Of a stretch of DNA of 9,501 nt, positions 7,598 through 9,501 are shown piece by piece (within the stretch, counting starts at the first letter, position 1; every line of letters begins with the position of its first letter). Source of the stretch: Flavobacteriales bacterium (GTDB taxonomy: Bacteria; Bacteroidota; Bacteroidia; Flavobacteriales_D; Crocinitomicaceae); contig CANHJY010000054.1 in the NCBI GenBank assembly GCA_947461185.1, positions 1 through 9,501 on the forward strand, written 5' to 3'. The notes beneath the pieces were generated by a model. The model worked only from the letters and a program-made list of their open reading frames with translations, had not been told where the DNA came from and ran no database searches. A program made the position numbers and the translations under genes.

Positions 7598-9501
7598 ATG
7601 CCAGATCAAAAATTAAAGTTTAAATCATTTGCTTTAGTTTTTTTGATACTCACTTTCTTTTTAGGAAATAATTTTCATGCTCAAAATGCTTCGTTTAATA
7701 CAATACCTGCGGCTGTTAATGGGGTAATAACAATATGTGAAGGTGAATCAATAATTTTTAACAGCACGTCAACCGGAACAAATTCCAATACGGATTATGA
7801 TTGGAATTTTCAGGGAGGAAGTCCGAATTCTCCAAATGGAAGTGGTCCACATTCCATAAACTATAATAATGATGGAAATTATACTGCTTCATTAACTTTG
7901 GAAAACAATAGTACTGCCAGCGTTAATGTTCAGGTAATAAATAATAATTTCAATCCTAGTGCTCCCACACTTGCATCACCTAGTACCTCAGTATTCGGAT
8001 ATTCTTCCTCAACTTTTGAAAATTTAGTTTATTTCAAGTATTGTGGAACATTAATTCCATATTCGAGCAATAATGGGATACCATTTAATTTTACACTTCC
8101 TAGTTATCCAACTGGAACAATAGTTTCAATAAATTGGGGCGATGGAACGGCAAATACAAACTTAAATAACGGTTCCACCGCAGTTTCGCATACTTTTAAT
8201 GGGAGTATACAAAATGAATACACCATGAGTATCACTTATACCCTACCTGGAGGTTGTGTAATAACGAGAACTTATGGTGTTTTTTTAGGTTTGGCTCCGA
8301 CTATCCAACTTTCAGGGAACGGTAATTCCGCTTGTATTCCAAATGATTATGAATTTAATCTATTGACGAACAATATCCCAAATACTACTTACGTTGTCAT
8401 ATTTAATGATAATAGCCCAGCAGACACGCTAATAGCCCCATTTAATTCTCTTATCACACATACTTTCGTTAATTCTAGCTGCGGCACTAATTCTGTGATT
8501 TCTGGGCAAGGGGGAACAACAATTACATATCCAAATTCTTATGCTTCTTCCATAATTGCGACCAATGCATGTGGTAATACCTTTTCTTCAATAGGACCTA
8601 TTTATGTAAGTGAAGCTGTTAATGCAGATATTACTGTTGCGCCAAGTAACACAGTTTGTTTGAATAGTGTGGTTAATTTACTTAACAATTCCAATCCTGG
8701 CGGAAATGTGAGTAATCTTGGTTGTGATACAACCAATAATTTTTATTGGAATATAACGCAAACGAGTGGATATAATATAGTGGGCGGATCACTTGGTAAT
8801 GGTACCAATCCTTTTTGGCCTTTTTGGACCTCAGGTTCTTATAATCTTAATTTACAATTTACCTCCCCAGGAAGTTATGATATAGAATTAGTTGTTGCTA
8901 ATGGTTGCGGAGTAGATTCTATTACAGAAACAATTAATGTCATTCAATTTCCTGTGATTCCCTCTAATACAATAACTATTTGTAATGGGAATACTTTTAA
9001 TTATTCTCCAGTTAATAACCCTCCAACGACTATAGTTCCCAATGGTACAACATATACTTGGACTGTTGTTAATAATCCGAATGTGGGTGGTGATGTGAAT
9101 GGATCTGGCAGTTCAATATCCGGAACGCTAACAAACTCAACAAATACAACTCAGAATGTAGTTTACACTGTAACCCCATCAGTTAATGGCTGTGTAGGCC
9201 CTCCATTCACATTGACTGTTCAAGTCGTACCTGGTTTAGTTATTCCGAACTACACAGCAAACATTTGTAACAATGGAACCTTTACGGTAACACCTATAAA
9301 TACACCTCCGAGCGTAATTATTCCTTCAGGAACGACATTTTCATGGGTACCAGTGAACAATCCTAACGTGAATGGAGAAGTTAGTGGTACGGGGACTTCA
9401 ATAACCGGCACATTATCAACCAATATTACAACCCCTGGGCAAAGTGTTGTTTATAACGTTACTGCAAATTCCGGTGCCACGTGTCCATCACAAACTTTTC
9501 A
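7598..9501 (+). CDS. Second PKD-repeat adhesin, 3' end beyond the window
   Basis: The frame stays open to the window end, giving 634 complete codons; the C-terminus is not visible. The signal peptide is residues 1-28 (basic start with K5, K7 and K9, cleavage FHA-Q). An in-frame ATG at 7550 would add 16 residues including acidic ones, so 7598 is preferred. The visible part parallels the first adhesin: ICEGES (Cys47) with WNFQGG, a KYCG motif, NWGDGT (179-184), an ITRTYGVF strand, a (L/I)ITHTF segment, and a fold with a long insert (Cys376, Cys437), then PKD-like repeats 95 residues long. From residue 30 on there is one Lys (147) and one Arg (224). It lies 59 bp after the OmpA-like gene with no clear terminator, so it could be co-transcribed. 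A T9SS type B sorting domain is expected beyond the edge, but this is inference. Confidence 0.85.
   Translation, partial: MPDQKLKFKSFALVFLILTFFLGNNFHAQNASFNTIPAAVNGVITICEGESIIFNSTSTGTNSNTDYDWNFQGGSPNSPNGSGPHSINYNNDGNYTASLTLENNSTASVNVQVINNNFNPSAPTLASPSTSVFGYSSSTFENLVYFKYCGTLIPYSSNNGIPFNFTLPSYPTGTIVSINWGDGTANTNLNNGSTAVSHTFNGSIQNEYTMSITYTLPGGCVITRTYGVFLGLAPTIQLSGNGNSACIPNDYEFNLLTNNIPNTTYVVIFNDNSPADTLIAPFNSLITHTFVNSSCGTNSVISGQGGTTITYPNSYASSIIATNACGNTFSSIGPIYVSEAVNADITVAPSNTVCLNSVVNLLNNSNPGGNVSNLGCDTTNNFYWNITQTSGYNIVGGSLGNGTNPFWPFWTSGSYNLNLQFTSPGSYDIELVVANGCGVDSITETINVIQFPVIPSNTITICNGNTFNYSPVNNPPTTIVPNGTTYTWTVVNNPNVGGDVNGSGSSISGTLTNSTNTTQNVVYTVTPSVNGCVGPPFTLTVQVVPGLVIPNYTANICNNGTFTVTPINTPPSVIIPSGTTFSWVPVNNPNVNGEVSGTGTSITGTLSTNITTPGQSVVYNVTANSGATCPSQTF
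8954..9501 (+). repeat. 285-bp tandem PKD-like repeat, second copy cut by window end
   Basis: Unit 1 spans 8954-9238 and unit 2 starts at 9239; 263 of its 285 bases are visible. Matching landmarks are all exactly 95 residues apart: VIP at 453 and 548, IC(N)NG with Cys at 462 and 557, and NNPNV at 492 and 587. Between them run shared segments such as NPNV-x-G-(D/E)-V and GTL near the unit end. There is no length change between units, which suggests a younger duplication than the PKD-like repeats of the first adhesin. More copies may follow beyond the window. Confidence 0.85.

Overview
The window looks like a stretch of a Bacteroidota chromosome, most likely from Flavobacteriales. The DNA is visibly AT-rich and all five genes lie on the + strand. 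Shine-Dalgarno sequences are absent before the starts, which is usual in this phylum. The gene content is Bacteroidota-specific: a type 9 secretion system (T9SS) type B C-terminal domain, a PorP/SprF protein, a PorE-like OmpA protein, and a MORN_2/TonB_C protein. The genus cannot be fixed from the sequence.

Layout. Positions 20-1159 encode an exported protein with a strict 24-residue MORN_2 repeat and a TonB C-terminal domain. After a 90-bp gap, 1250-4396 encodes a 1048-residue surface protein built from PKD-like immunoglobulin folds and SprB-type repeats, ending in a gliding-motility/T9SS type B sorting domain. It is followed at once by a PorP/SprF-family outer-membrane protein (4402-5310). 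A PorE-like protein with TPR, beta-propeller, CRD-like and OmpA regions starts 2 bp later (5313-7538). From 7598 to the end runs a second, 3'-truncated adhesin whose visible part is homologous to the first one along its whole length. Its 95-residue tandem PKD-like repeats are cut by the window edge.

How the genes may work together (inference from family knowledge). The first adhesin would pass the inner membrane by its signal peptide and the outer membrane through the T9SS. The SprF-like protein would be its dedicated type B partner, and the OmpA-like protein would tie the complex to peptidoglycan. The near-zero spacing of the three genes supports a translationally coupled cassette. The second adhesin suggests duplication of the cassette, or a second substrate for the same partners. 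The clearest unusual sequence signal is that both adhesin stalks almost completely lack lysine and arginine. Their few basic residues sit at matching places in the two paralogues. In the first adhesin most basic residues after the signal peptide are in the sorting domain. No RNA genes, mobile elements, CRISPR arrays or convincing terminators were seen, and no stretch above 300 bp lacks a gene.
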